This document shows, piece by piece, positions 18,822 through 27,870 of a stretch of 64,000 nucleotides of DNA. Positions within the stretch are counted from its first letter, which is position 1. Every line of letters starts with the position of its first letter. Below the pieces are notes generated by a model. The model saw only the letters and a list, made by a program, of their open reading frames with translations. It searched no databases and had not been told where the DNA came from. The translations under genes and the position numbers were made by a program. Source of the stretch: JAGVIE01 sp964520905 (lineage in GTDB: Bacteria > Bacteroidota > Ignavibacteria > UBA10030 > SZUA-254); the NCBI GenBank assembly GCA_964520905.1, contig CAZFQL010000003.1:197949-261948 (forward strand), read 5' to 3'.

Positions 18822-20009
18822 GTGAAATTATTTATTGTTACAGATGAGCCTGTCCCATATGGGATGGCGGCAACAAACCGAATGCTCTCACTCTCCAGGG
18901 GTCTGGTAGAAGAAGGTATACCAGTTCAAGTTATTTGTATTCGAACAACTGAAAAACGCGAGGGGAATATAATAAACAAAAATTCAGCCGGAAGTATACA
19001 GGGAATTCAGTACGAGTATTCATGCGGAACTACTCAGCGCGGAGAAACATTTTTTAAAAGACGTTATTTGTCGATGAGGGGAATTTGGCATAGCGTTTTT
19101 TTGTTGCGAAAAGCCCATAGTAAAGATATTCTTATGCTGTATCTCAGTTCGCCATCTCAGGTGATTTTTTACTATTTGGTGGCAAAATTATTCGGCTTAT
19201 TTTACATCATAGACAAAAGTGAGTATCCATTCGTCCTAAATAATAAATCGGCAATAGGAAAACTTTATGCGTATTTGTATACTTCATATATATATAAATT
19301 ATTCGACGCAATACTTGTAATGACCACGCCGCTACAATCCTATTTTGCTAAGAGGATCCGAAAAAAAACAAAACTGTTATTAGTCCCTATGACGGTTGAA
19401 AGCGCAAGATTTCTGAATAATCAAACTATATCTCCGGAGAGAGATCGTTATATCGCGTACTGCGGGTATCTTGGTGGTAATAAGGATGGAGTTTCCATCC
19501 TTATTAACTCATTTGCGCTTCTTGTAAAAAAAATCAATAATATTAAACTTTATATTATCGGTGATGCTCAGGACACAAATGATTTGGTTAATTTCCAAGT
19601 CTTAGCCAAGGAATTAAATATAGAAAAGTATATTGTCTTTACTGGGCATGTATCGCGGGAAGATATGCCAGGGTATTTATGTCATGCTACCGTACTCGCT
19701 CTTGCAAGACCAACAAGTTTGCAATCACAGGGCGGCTTCCCGACAAAGCTTGGCGAATATCTTTCGACCGGAAATCCTGTCGTTGTTACGAGCGTAGGCG
19801 ATATTCCGTTTTTTTTAAAGGACGGTGAAAATGCTTTTTTACCCGTTCCCGACAGTGCCGAGGCATTTGCGCAAAAATTAGAGTATGTTCTTACAAATCC
19901 CGAACACGCGAAGCAGGTCGGTATGAAAGGGCGGGAAACGGCGCTTACAAATTTCGATTATAAAGTTCAAGCAAAGCGGTTAGTTGATTTCTTAAGTACA
20001 ATCTCCTGA
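18822..20009 (+). CDS. GT4-family glycosyltransferase
   Basis: 395 residues from a GTG start, 17 bp after capG. GT-B fold: an N-terminal MKLFIVTDEPVPYGMAATNR opening, then a C-terminal Rossmann half with YCGYLGGNKDGVSILI, GHVSREDMPGYLCHA and the sugar-nucleotide segment SQGGFPTKLGEYLSTGNPVV. The last contains the E-x7-E-like region of GT4 enzymes, with Glu in LGEYLSTG. As the first transferase after the FucNAc genes it is a candidate L-FucNAc transferase (WbuB role), but that is only positional inference. Confidence 0.8.
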   Translation: MKLFIVTDEPVPYGMAATNRMLSLSRGLVEEGIPVQVICIRTTEKREGNIINKNSAGSIQGIQYEYSCGTTQRGETFFKRRYLSMRGIWHSVFLLRKAHSKDILMLYLSSPSQVIFYYLVAKLFGLFYIIDKSEYPFVLNNKSAIGKLYAYLYTSYIYKLFDAILVMTTPLQSYFAKRIRKKTKLLLVPMTVESARFLNNQTISPERDRYIAYCGYLGGNKDGVSILINSFALLVKKINNIKLYIIGDAQDTNDLVNFQVLAKELNIEKYIVFTGHVSREDMPGYLCHATVLALARPTSLQSQGGFPTKLGEYLSTGNPVVVTSVGDIPFFLKDGENAFLPVPDSAEAFAQKLEYVLTNPEHAKQVGMKGRETALTNFDYKVQAKRLVDFLSTIS

Positions 20010-20014
20010 AATGA

Positions 20015-21232
20015 ATGTCGAATAACAGCATCATAGATCAGATTCACAACGAAGAGATTTCCGTCAGGGATACAAACCGTGAAACGGTTGATATACTCTT
20101 TGCCGGTGATTTCTATATGGGAAATCGTACTCAGGAACTTTGCCGGAAGAACGAATATGAAAAAATATATAATGAAGTCCTTCCAGCACTGAAGCAAAAA
20201 GATTTATCGATTGTCAATTTAGAAAACCCACTCACGGGTGAAGGAAATCCGATACCCAAAGTCGGTCCGCATCTTAAAGCACCGCCGGATTGCATACGTG
20301 CAATTCAATATGGAGGATTTGATGTCGTCGCATTAGCGAATAATCATATTCTCGATCATGGCGCTATAGGTTTGAAAAATACCATTGCCGCCTGTCAAGC
20401 GGGACATCTAAAAACCGTGGGCGCCGGACTTTCCTCCGACGAGATCCAAAAACCTTTGATAGTGAATGTAAAATCGGTAAGGATCGGATTAATCAACATT
20501 ACCGAAAATGAATTTTCAACTATCAAAGACGGCGAAGCGGGGGCAAATGCGCTCGACCTTATCTCGGTATATCGGCAAATCATCGATGCAAGAAAAAATG
20601 CGGATATGCTTTTTATAATCGTTCACGGCGGGCACGAGTTCTATCCACTGCCCAGTCCGGGAATGGTAAAGATGTACCGACACTTTGCAGATATTGGAGT
20701 AGCGGCAGTCATCGGACATCATCCTCATTGTGCAAGCGGATTCGAAATCTGGAATGGTGTGCCGATATTCTATAGTCTCGGTAACTTTGTATTCGATTGG
20801 CACGAACCACAAGAGGAGATTTGGTATAAGGGGTATTTCGTCCGGTTGACGGTTGACAGTTCATCGGTGGTTCGGATGAAAATTTTTCCTTATAATCAAT
20901 TCAAGGATGATGCTGGTTTGCATTTCATGGAGGGCGCCGAAAAATCGTCCTTCTTGAATAGAATTGCCGAATATTCTGAAATCATTCGGGATAGCTCGGC
21001 TTTGGATAAACGCTGGAGAGAGTTTTGCGATTCGAAAAAGTATGAGTATTTGAAAAATCTCCTCGGTCTCAATCGGATTGAAAGTGCATTATTGAAAAGA
21101 GGTATAGGCGCCGGTTATATTTTCCCTCGAAAAGACAAGTTGATACTGCTGAATTTACTGCGATGCGAGGCGCACCGTGACGTGTCGGTTGAAATCTTAA
21201 AACAATTAATTACAGAAGACAAAATAAAATGA
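20015..21232 (+). CDS. CapA-family metallophosphoesterase-like protein
   Basis: 405 residues. The PGA_cap (CapA) pattern is complete: FAGDFYMGNR (about 31), LSIVNLENPLTG, FDVVALANNHILDHG, LINITENEFS, IVHGGHEFYPLPSPG, VIGHHPHCASGFE and FYSLGNFVFD. In Bacillus CapA takes part in poly-gamma-glutamate synthesis and export; homologues occur in many capsule loci with unclear roles. There is no signal peptide or N-terminal membrane anchor, so it is predicted cytoplasmic, unlike Bacillus CapA. Its last 4 bp overlap an ATP-grasp gene, suggesting the two act together. The 6-bp gap from the glycosyltransferase keeps it in the operon. Confidence 0.85.
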   Translation: MSNNSIIDQIHNEEISVRDTNRETVDILFAGDFYMGNRTQELCRKNEYEKIYNEVLPALKQKDLSIVNLENPLTGEGNPIPKVGPHLKAPPDCIRAIQYGGFDVVALANNHILDHGAIGLKNTIAACQAGHLKTVGAGLSSDEIQKPLIVNVKSVRIGLINITENEFSTIKDGEAGANALDLISVYRQIIDARKNADMLFIIVHGGHEFYPLPSPGMVKMYRHFADIGVAAVIGHHPHCASGFEIWNGVPIFYSLGNFVFDWHEPQEEIWYKGYFVRLTVDSSSVVRMKIFPYNQFKDDAGLHFMEGAEKSSFLNRIAEYSEIIRDSSALDKRWREFCDSKKYEYLKNLLGLNRIESALLKRGIGAGYIFPRKDKLILLNLLRCEAHRDVSVEILKQLITEDKIK

Positions 21233-22180
21233 TGGTCGGAATTCATATTGACCCGGATGGAAGTGTGGACAAAACGCTTCTTCGGTATGAAAATATTCTC
21301 GAGTTCAACGGGATAAAATACGTGCGGCTGAACGTCAATCAGCCGGATTTCTGGCAACAGGTAGAGAAACTCGATCTATTTATATTCAACTGGTATTGGA
21401 CATCCCGTCAGCATCAAATGGTGCCGACAATCCTTTCGTTGGTAGAGAATGAAATGAATGTAAAATGTTTCCCGAATCTGAAAACATGGTGGACATACGA
21501 TGATAAGATAAGAGAGTACTATCTTTTAGAGCATCATTCTTTTCCGGTTATTCCGACATGGATATTTTGGGATGAAACCTCTGCTCTTAAATGGCTTGAA
21601 GATGCAGAGCTGCCGGTAGTATTCAAATTGAAGAGCGGTGCAGGCTCTGAAAACGTCGTATTAGTGAAAACAAAGTCTCACGCAGAATTACTTATACATA
21701 AAATGTTCGGTAAGGGAATCGCGTCGGGGTGTGTTCCCGGCACACTGAATTTAAAAATAAATGACCTTGGTTATTTAAAAACTATCAGACGTTATTTAGG
21801 AGATCGATTGAGATCGATGCAATTGAAGAACGTCTCTCCTTTTGAGCAAAAGCACAAAAATTATGCGCTCTTTCAAAAATATTTGGGCGGAAATACTTTT
21901 GATATGAGAATAACAACGATCGGAAATAGAATTTTCGGAAATATAAGATACATGAGGGAAAACGATTTTCGGGCTTCCGGCAGTGGAAGCAGCAGCTGGG
22001 AGAAAAAGAATGTCGATCTCCGATGTGTGGAAATCGGGCATAGAGTTTCAAAGAAATTTGAATTTCAAAGTATGTCGTATGATTTTTTGTTCGATCATGA
22101 GAACAAACCGTACATCGGTGAGATATCGTACACTTCACCCGATTGGTCTGTCTGGATGTCGCCCGGTTATTGGGACAATA
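21229..22180 (+). CDS. ATP-grasp domain protein (3' end lost in scaffold gap)
   Basis: 317 residues are visible before the run of N. The pattern of a RimK-like ATP-grasp ligase is clear: KLWTYDDKIREY-type region at about 82-92, VFKLKSGAGSENVVLVK (lysine and glycine loop), FQKYLGGNTFDMRITTIGNR, and a metal-binding end SYDFLFDHENKPYIGEISYT. Such enzymes make C-N or ester bonds through acyl-phosphates. The 4-bp overlap with the CapA-like gene suggests a shared role, perhaps adding an amino acid or peptide to the glycan. The true C-terminus is unknown; continuity into the glycosyltransferase beyond the gap is not real evidence of a fusion. Confidence 0.78.
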
Positions 22181-22280
22181 NNNNNNNNNNNNNNNNNNNN
22201 NNNNNNNNNNNNNNNNNNNNNNNNNNNNNNNNNNNNNNNNNNNNNNNNNNNNNNNNNNNNNNNNNNNNNNNNNNNNNNNN
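22181..22280. other. Assembly gap (100 N)
   Basis: Exactly 100 N, the conventional length for a scaffold gap of unknown size. The missing sequence should contain the end of the ATP-grasp gene and the start of the next glycosyltransferase, and could hold further genes. Confidence 0.97.
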
Positions 22281-22281
22281 G

Positions 22282-23013
22282 TTGTGGCGGTTTCAGGAAC
22301 GCTTCAAGGTGTTTTATCGGAAGAATTCATCAGTTTGGGATTGGATATCGACCAATATACCGAACGAGGTTGCAGCCTTCTTTCTGGTACGGTTTTGCGA
22401 TGTATTGCTCGTTCAGCACGATGAACAGGCGCAGAAGGTTTCTGCGCTTAGGAAAAAAGTAATTTTATTGCCGAATATGTTCGATCCAAGGATCGAACAT
22501 ATTTCACGAAACAAATCTAACGGCAATATTGTTATCATTGGAGCATTATCAAACCGCAAGGGGTTAGATTTATTTTTGCCGGTTGTCCAGAAACTCAAAC
22601 ATGTAACGTTCGAGTTTGTCGGGGAAGCCGAAGATATAGAGGGAAATAGAATTAAAGAACAATTGAAAAAATGTCCAAATGCGATTTTACACGGTTGGCT
22701 TAATCGTGAAGATACTCTCAAGAAAATTGCATCTGCGAAAGCGCTGGTGAATACATCGCGCATGGAAGGATTCCCGAACGCATTTATTGAAGCCTGGGCG
22801 CTGAGAACTCCGGTTATATCGCTTTCTGTTGATCCCGGTAATGTGATTAAAAATCATAATCTTGGTTATGTCTGTAATGGCAATGTTGAATTACTTGAAG
22901 AACTATTACATAAAGATACATTGGACTTAGACACCGCTCAAATTCAGGATTATGTTTTGAAACGTCATTCGGCTAAATATACCGTCAACGTATTTGAGGA
23001 TATAATCTCATGA
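22282..23013 (+). CDS. GT4-family glycosyltransferase, C-terminal part (5' end lost in gap)
   Basis: 243 residues remain. They hold the donor-binding half of a GT-B enzyme: IVIIGALSNRKGLDLFLPVV, VTFEFVGEAED, LHGWLNREDTLKKIASAKAL and the signature TSRMEGFPNAFIEAWALRTP, which is the E-x7-E motif of GT4. The N-terminal acceptor half is only partly present (LWRFQERFKVFYR to VLLVQHDEQAQ). Its frame happens to continue that of the ATP-grasp gene through the N run, but the domains belong to separate gene types. The end overlaps the next transferase by ATGA. Confidence 0.82.
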   Translation: MWRFQERFKVFYRKNSSVWDWISTNIPNEVAAFFLVRFCDVLLVQHDEQAQKVSALRKKVILLPNMFDPRIEHISRNKSNGNIVIIGALSNRKGLDLFLPVVQKLKHVTFEFVGEAEDIEGNRIKEQLKKCPNAILHGWLNREDTLKKIASAKALVNTSRMEGFPNAFIEAWALRTPVISLSVDPGNVIKNHNLGYVCNGNVELLEELLHKDTLDLDTAQIQDYVLKRHSAKYTVNVFEDIIS

Positions 23014-24158
23014 CGGAAAGTTTACCAAAGCCGGTGCGTGTACTATTCATTGTGGCAAGAATGCCGGTCGGTGGTGCGGAAACCTTTCTTATAAGTTTGT
23101 TGAATCGGTTGGATAAAAATCTGATCCGACCTTTCGTATTCTCTTTGGGATCCGAAGATGATCCGCTATATCAAAAAATTCCACAAGATGTTTTTAAATA
23201 TGTTCGGGCAAGAAAATGGAGATACGATTTATCGCCATGTGAATCTATCAGAAGTCTTATTGTATCTGAGAAGATTCAGACTGTGGTTTGCTCAGACTAT
23301 TTTACATATTTTTATATCTGGAACATACTCAGGAAACAAAAATTAAATATCCGCGTTATTATCTTGCTGCATGTAACAAAACCCAGGCATCTTAAAGAAT
23401 TTCTTCATGGATTCATTTTTGCGAGAATGCTGTCGGGCAGCGAAGAAATTCTGACTACATGCGAGAATCAGAGGAAATTCCTTTCCCGTATATTTATGAT
23501 TCCACGGAAAAGGTTTGCGGAAATTATATACAACGGTGTTGATACAAATTACTGGACTCTTCCGGTTGACCCGAAACGGAGACTTGATCTTAGGAAACAA
23601 TTCGGTATTCCACAGAATGCTGTTGTGATTATCAATGTTGCCGGATTTCGGAAAGAAAAAAGACACGACCTGATGGTAAAAGCTTTTAATGAATTATATT
23701 TGAAGAGCAGTCGTGAAGATATATATCTGGTATTCGTCGGTGGCGGCGATAAACAGATTCAGGATTCAGCACAACAGTTGGCGCGTAAATATAATTTGTC
23801 AGGGAAGATAATTTTTGCTGGCATACAGGATGATTTAAGATTAATGTATTGGATGGCGGATATTTTTACGTTAGGATCAACGAGCGAAACTTTTTCTATA
23901 GCCGCACTGGAAGCGATGTCGACCGGTCTCCCGAGTGTGTTGACCGATATCGGCGGCGCACGCGAGATGGTTCAGACGAATATCAATGGAATAATCGTGA
24001 AGCCGTACTCATCGCAGGCGCTCGCTTCAGGATGGATGAAATGTATCGAGCTTCTTCCATCCATGGATAACTCTGCTATCAGGCAAGGTGTTGTTGATCG
24101 ATTTAATTTGAATGATTGTATTCAAAATTACAATCGTTATTTGTCAGGATCAAACTGA
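23010..24158 (+). CDS. GT4-family glycosyltransferase
   Basis: 382 residues. The acceptor-side N-terminus VLFIVARMPVGGAETFLISL is a common GT4 opening. Mid-protein IIYNGVDTNYW and IINVAGFRKEKRHDLMVKAF mark the domain junction, and STSETFSIAALEAMSTGLP is the E-x7-E region, followed by LTDIGGAREMV. Start ATG overlaps the previous stop. The acceptor and donor cannot be told from sequence. Confidence 0.86.
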   Translation: MTESLPKPVRVLFIVARMPVGGAETFLISLLNRLDKNLIRPFVFSLGSEDDPLYQKIPQDVFKYVRARKWRYDLSPCESIRSLIVSEKIQTVVCSDYFTYFYIWNILRKQKLNIRVIILLHVTKPRHLKEFLHGFIFARMLSGSEEILTTCENQRKFLSRIFMIPRKRFAEIIYNGVDTNYWTLPVDPKRRLDLRKQFGIPQNAVVIINVAGFRKEKRHDLMVKAFNELYLKSSREDIYLVFVGGGDKQIQDSAQQLARKYNLSGKIIFAGIQDDLRLMYWMADIFTLGSTSETFSIAALEAMSTGLPSVLTDIGGAREMVQTNINGIIVKPYSSQALASGWMKCIELLPSMDNSAIRQGVVDRFNLNDCIQNYNRYLSGSN

Positions 24159-24189
24159 TGTTGAACAAAATATCAAACAATAACGAATT

Positions 24190-25164
24190 ATGAATATTGT
24201 CGTTACAGGTGGCGCAGGTTTTATCGGATCGAATCTAATCGACCGTCTCCTCGAGAATGGACATACAATAATATGTCTCGATAATTTTGACGATTATTAC
24301 GATCCTGCTGTGAAAGAAAAAAATTTGATTGGAGCCAGGGAAAGTAAAAATTTCGTGCTTCTTAGAGGGGATATTCGTGACGAGCAGATACTCGATAAAT
24401 GTTTTTCCAAACAACAGGTCGATCTAGTAATTCACCTTGCGGCGAGAGCCGGTGTAAGACCTTCACTTGCAAATCCGCATCTTTATTATGATGTGAACGT
24501 GCTTGGAACGCTCAAGCTTCTCGAAGCAATGAGAAAATATAAAGTCACAAATCTTATCTTCGGTTCATCTTCATCGGTTTACGGAAATAATAATAAAACC
24601 CCGTTTTCCGAAATCGATCCGGTCGATCACCCGATCTCGCCGTATGCCGCAAGTAAAAAAGCAGATGAACTATTATGCCATACTTATTATCATCTTTATA
24701 AATTCAACATCTTTTGTCTTCGTTTTTTTACGGTGTATGGACCAAGACAAAGACCGGAGATGGCTATTCATCATTTTGTAAGAAGAATTCTCGGTGGAGA
24801 ACAAATTACTCTTTTCGGAGACGGAACAAGCCAGCGTGATTATACATTCATCGAGGATATAATTGATGGAATATCAAGATGCATGAATGTGCTTCATGGT
24901 TATGAGATTATCAATTTAGGTGAGTCACAGACAATTTCACTGATCGATCTTATCAAAGTGATCGAAGAACTGACAGGGAAGAAAGCGGTTATCGATTGGA
25001 AACCAATGCAGCCGGGTGACGTGATAAAGACTTATGCCGATGTCGGCAAGGCGAAGAAAATACTCGGTTATCATCCGCGGTATTCTATTAGAGATGGACT
25101 GAGCAGGTTTATCGATTGGTTTCAGAATAATCCGGATAAGCCTATTTCAGGGATTAATCAATAA
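24190..25164 (+). CDS. UDP-glucuronate 4-epimerase-like NAD-dependent epimerase
   Basis: 324 residues, extended SDR. VTGGAGFIGSNLIDRLL binds NAD; the phrase CLDNFDDYYDPAVKEKNL is the hallmark of CapI/UDP-glucuronate 4-epimerases. Catalytic SSSSVYG and YAASKKADE (Tyr-x3-Lys) are intact, and FFTVYGPRQRPEMAI and FGDGTSQRDYTFIEDIIDGI follow. The predicted reaction is UDP-GlcA to UDP-GalA, or a related 4-epimerisation, supplying an acidic sugar. It lies 31 bp after a glycosyltransferase. Confidence 0.82.
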   Translation: MNIVVTGGAGFIGSNLIDRLLENGHTIICLDNFDDYYDPAVKEKNLIGARESKNFVLLRGDIRDEQILDKCFSKQQVDLVIHLAARAGVRPSLANPHLYYDVNVLGTLKLLEAMRKYKVTNLIFGSSSSVYGNNNKTPFSEIDPVDHPISPYAASKKADELLCHTYYHLYKFNIFCLRFFTVYGPRQRPEMAIHHFVRRILGGEQITLFGDGTSQRDYTFIEDIIDGISRCMNVLHGYEIINLGESQTISLIDLIKVIEELTGKKAVIDWKPMQPGDVIKTYADVGKAKKILGYHPRYSIRDGLSRFIDWFQNNPDKPISGINQ

Positions 25165-25230
25165 TCGAAATAGAATTGTCAGTGTTATTACATGAATAAA
25201 TAGCTGAAGAATTGCAGGAGAATAAATCTA

Positions 25231-26211
25231 ATGAAAAAGGTTTTAGTTACAGGTGCCGGAGGATTCATCGGCAGTCATTTAACAGAAGAGTTGGTTAAAA
25301 AAGGATACCAAGTCAGGGCATTTGTTCGCTACAACAGTCGGAACAATTGGGGGCATTTGGAATCCCTTGACAAATCAATTTTGGATCATCTCGAGATTAC
25401 GACCGGTGATATTACAGATCCGTTTTTTGTGGATAAGGCTGTTGAAGGAACGGATGCGGTATTTCATCTTGCGGCGTTAATCGCTATTCCATATTCATAT
25501 GTCGCTCCTGAGAATTTTGTTAATGTCAATATCAACGGAACATTGAATATTCTTAAAGCGGCGCTGCATCATAATGTTACACGAGTCATTCATACATCGA
25601 CATCGGAGACATACGGTACCGCCCTTTACACACCGATCAATGAACTGCATCCTCTTCAGGCGCAATCGCCGTATGCAGCTACGAAAATCGGCGCCGATAA
25701 ATTAGCTGAGAGTTTTCACTTGTCGTTCGGTTTGCCGGTATCTATTGTCCGGCCCTTCAATACTTATGGTCCGAGGCAGTCTGCACGCGCCATAATCCCA
25801 ACATTGATCAGTCAGATATTGAGCGAGCAAAATCTTATCAAGGTCGGTTCATTACATCCGGTTCGTGATTTTACTTTCGTGAAGGATACGGTAAATGGTT
25901 TCATCAGTGCTGCAATGTCAGATGGATCGATCGGTAAAGTGACGAATCTCGGGACCGGGTCCGGTATCTCGATCGGCGATCTGGCAAAAAAAATAAAAAC
26001 ACTATTAGGAAAAGAAAAAGAGATTGTTGTTGATGACCAAAGAATCCGGCCTGAAAACAGCGAAGTATTAAAATTGATATGCGATAATTCGATGGCAAAA
26101 AATATCCTCGGCTGGTCACCGGCATATTCCATAGATGAAGGATTGGTGAAAACCATCGATTATATCAAAGACAATCTTAAGTATTACAAAACGAATATAT
26201 ATAATATCTAG
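25231..26211 (+). CDS. LegB-like NAD-dependent 4,6-dehydratase
   Basis: 326 residues, extended SDR with GAGGFIGSHL, the LegB-type segment VRYNSRNNWGHLESLD, HLAALIAIPYSYVAPENFVN, TSTSETYGTA and YAATKIGADK, then RPFNTYGPRQSARAIIPTLI. This wording is very close to what I remember of Campylobacter LegB, a UDP-GlcNAc-type 4,6-dehydratase of legionaminic acid synthesis. The companions LegC, LegI or LegF are not in the window, so another 4-keto-6-deoxy sugar is equally possible. An AGGAG site precedes the ATG. A 4-keto product could feed the reductase-like SDRs downstream. Confidence 0.75.
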   Translation: MKKVLVTGAGGFIGSHLTEELVKKGYQVRAFVRYNSRNNWGHLESLDKSILDHLEITTGDITDPFFVDKAVEGTDAVFHLAALIAIPYSYVAPENFVNVNINGTLNILKAALHHNVTRVIHTSTSETYGTALYTPINELHPLQAQSPYAATKIGADKLAESFHLSFGLPVSIVRPFNTYGPRQSARAIIPTLISQILSEQNLIKVGSLHPVRDFTFVKDTVNGFISAAMSDGSIGKVTNLGTGSGISIGDLAKKIKTLLGKEKEIVVDDQRIRPENSEVLKLICDNSMAKNILGWSPAYSIDEGLVKTIDYIKDNLKYYKTNIYNI

Positions 26212-26219
26212 GAGATAAC

Positions 26220-26918
26220 ATGCAGGCTATATTGGTAGCTGGAGGGCAGGGAAAAAGACTTCAGCCATATACGTTGGTCATCCCCAAACCGCTGATTCCC
26301 ATAAAGGATGAACCTATTATGGAGGTGATTGTCAAGCAATTGGCAAAAAATGGGTTCAAACAGATTCATATGTGTATCGGTTATTTTGGCGAGCTGCTTC
26401 AAACATTTTTTGGAGATGGTTCAAAGTACAAACTTAAAATAACGTATTCGAAAGAAACAAAACCGCTCGGAACGATCGGGCCATTAACTTTAATCGAATC
26501 TCTGGATGATGATTTTTTAGTCATGAATGGAGACACATTGTCCGATATGAATTATAAAGAGCTTCTAAAGAAGCATAAACTCTCGAAGAGTGCGCTGACA
26601 ATTGCAACATTTTCGAAAAAAGTGAAAATCGAACTGGGTATTTTGGAATACAATAGTGATCGGAGTTTAAAAGATTACATAGAAAAACCTACACTGTCAT
26701 ATGAAGTCAGTACGGGAATTTACGCACTCAATAAAAAGGTCGTCAAGCTTTTGAAATATAATGAATATTTTGATTTTCCATCTCTCGTTAAGCTGCTGCT
26801 TAAGAAGGGGATGAAAGTCAACACAGTGCACCACGATGGGATCTGGCACGATTTGGGAAGTATTGAAAGTTTTGAATCCGCTCTTATAGATTATGATAAA
26901 ATGAAAATCAATGGTTGA
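26220..26918 (+). CDS. Sugar-phosphate nucleotidyltransferase
   Basis: 232 residues. The signature AILVAGGQGKRLQPYTLVIP with KPLIPI is the pyrophosphorylase loop, and VMNGDTLSD carries the metal-binding Asp. STGIYALNK and HDGIWHDLGSIESFESA complete the NTP_transferase fold. At 232 residues it is a minimal enzyme of the RmlA/HddC/mannose-1-P guanylyltransferase type without a C-terminal beta-helix. The nucleotide and sugar cannot be read from sequence. The ribosome site AGGAG lies 8 nt upstream. Next to the LegB-like dehydratase, it likely makes the nucleotide sugar for this sub-operon. Confidence 0.85.
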   Translation: MQAILVAGGQGKRLQPYTLVIPKPLIPIKDEPIMEVIVKQLAKNGFKQIHMCIGYFGELLQTFFGDGSKYKLKITYSKETKPLGTIGPLTLIESLDDDFLVMNGDTLSDMNYKELLKKHKLSKSALTIATFSKKVKIELGILEYNSDRSLKDYIEKPTLSYEVSTGIYALNKKVVKLLKYNEYFDFPSLVKLLLKKGMKVNTVHHDGIWHDLGSIESFESALIDYDKMKING

Positions 26919-27870
26919 TGATTTCCAAAAGCAAATGACCCCCCAACAAAAAATATTGATCCTTGGAGCAAACGGCTTCATTGGACGCAGACTCTGTGGT
27001 ATTTTATCGGAGAATAAACATCAAGTAATTACGGCGGATATCACGGGTCAAGTGGATGTCTCCATTGATGCACTTGACAAAGCGCATGTGTTTGAAACAA
27101 TAAACCGATACAAACCTGATTGCATAGTGAATCTTTTAGGTTATACCGACAATGAACATCCGGATAGAATTTATGAAACCAATATTTTACCTTTTATTTA
27201 TATTGCAACTGCGCTTACAAAGTTAAAACTGAAGACTCGCGTGGTAATAGTCAGTTCAGCTGCGGAATATGGAGATTCTGATTCAACCGATGGATCTTTA
27301 AAAGAAAATGATCCCAAAAAGCCGGTCTCACATTATGGCGCGGCAAAGTTCGTGCAAACGATGATAGGTCAACTCTACAACGTTCAGCAAAAGATAGACG
27401 TCGTAGTTGCGCGTCCATTTAATATTATAGGAAACGGAATGAGTGCGAAACTGGTGCCGGCATGTTTCGTAGAGCAATTTCTTAAACATTCAGAGGCTCA
27501 TAAGATTGCGATAATAAAAACCAAAAATCTTGACACAATGAGAGATTTTCTGTCTCTTGACGATGTAGTCAGAGGATTGTACAAGGTTATCAAGGTTGGT
27601 CGGTCGGGTGAAGTATATAATATATGTTCGGGAAAAGGTGTCAGTATACGAACAATGTTTTCGATGGTGGCGAAAGAATTTTCCGGTATTAATTATGAAA
27701 TATCGGAAGATATTTCTGACAGAGAAAAGAACGTAATAATGAACAGTGTTGGTAATAATTCAAAATTAAAAGAATTAGAATGGAAACAGGAAGACAGCCT
27801 TGAAACAGTGATTCGGAATCTCATATCGGAGAAAAAGAAAAATCCTCATATCGGTAATATTTATTTATGA
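26911..27870 (+). CDS. SDR-family nucleotide-sugar epimerase/reductase
   Basis: 319 residues. ILGANGFIGRRLCGIL at about residue 18 is the nucleotide-binding loop, SSAAEYGDSDST the catalytic Ser strand and HYGAAKFVQ the Tyr-x3-Lys pair. The C-terminal half has RPFNIIGNGMSAKLVPACF and a TMRDFLSLDDVVRGL motif as in GDP-6-deoxy-lyxo-hexulose reductase (Rmd) and related proteins. It overlaps the nucleotidyltransferase by 8 bp. Probable role: reduction or epimerisation of a 4-keto-6-deoxy intermediate; substrate not assigned. Confidence 0.78.
   Translation: MVDDFQKQMTPQQKILILGANGFIGRRLCGILSENKHQVITADITGQVDVSIDALDKAHVFETINRYKPDCIVNLLGYTDNEHPDRIYETNILPFIYIATALTKLKLKTRVVIVSSAAEYGDSDSTDGSLKENDPKKPVSHYGAAKFVQTMIGQLYNVQQKIDVVVARPFNIIGNGMSAKLVPACFVEQFLKHSEAHKIAIIKTKNLDTMRDFLSLDDVVRGLYKVIKVGRSGEVYNICSGKGVSIRTMFSMVAKEFSGINYEISEDISDREKNVIMNSVGNNSKLKELEWKQEDSLETVIRNLISEKKKNPHIGNIYL

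Noticed and set aside
21229..23013. A single 594-residue ATP-grasp/glycosyltransferase fusion protein
   Set aside because: It spans a 100-N scaffold gap and joins two unrelated, individually incomplete domains; treated as two partial genes.
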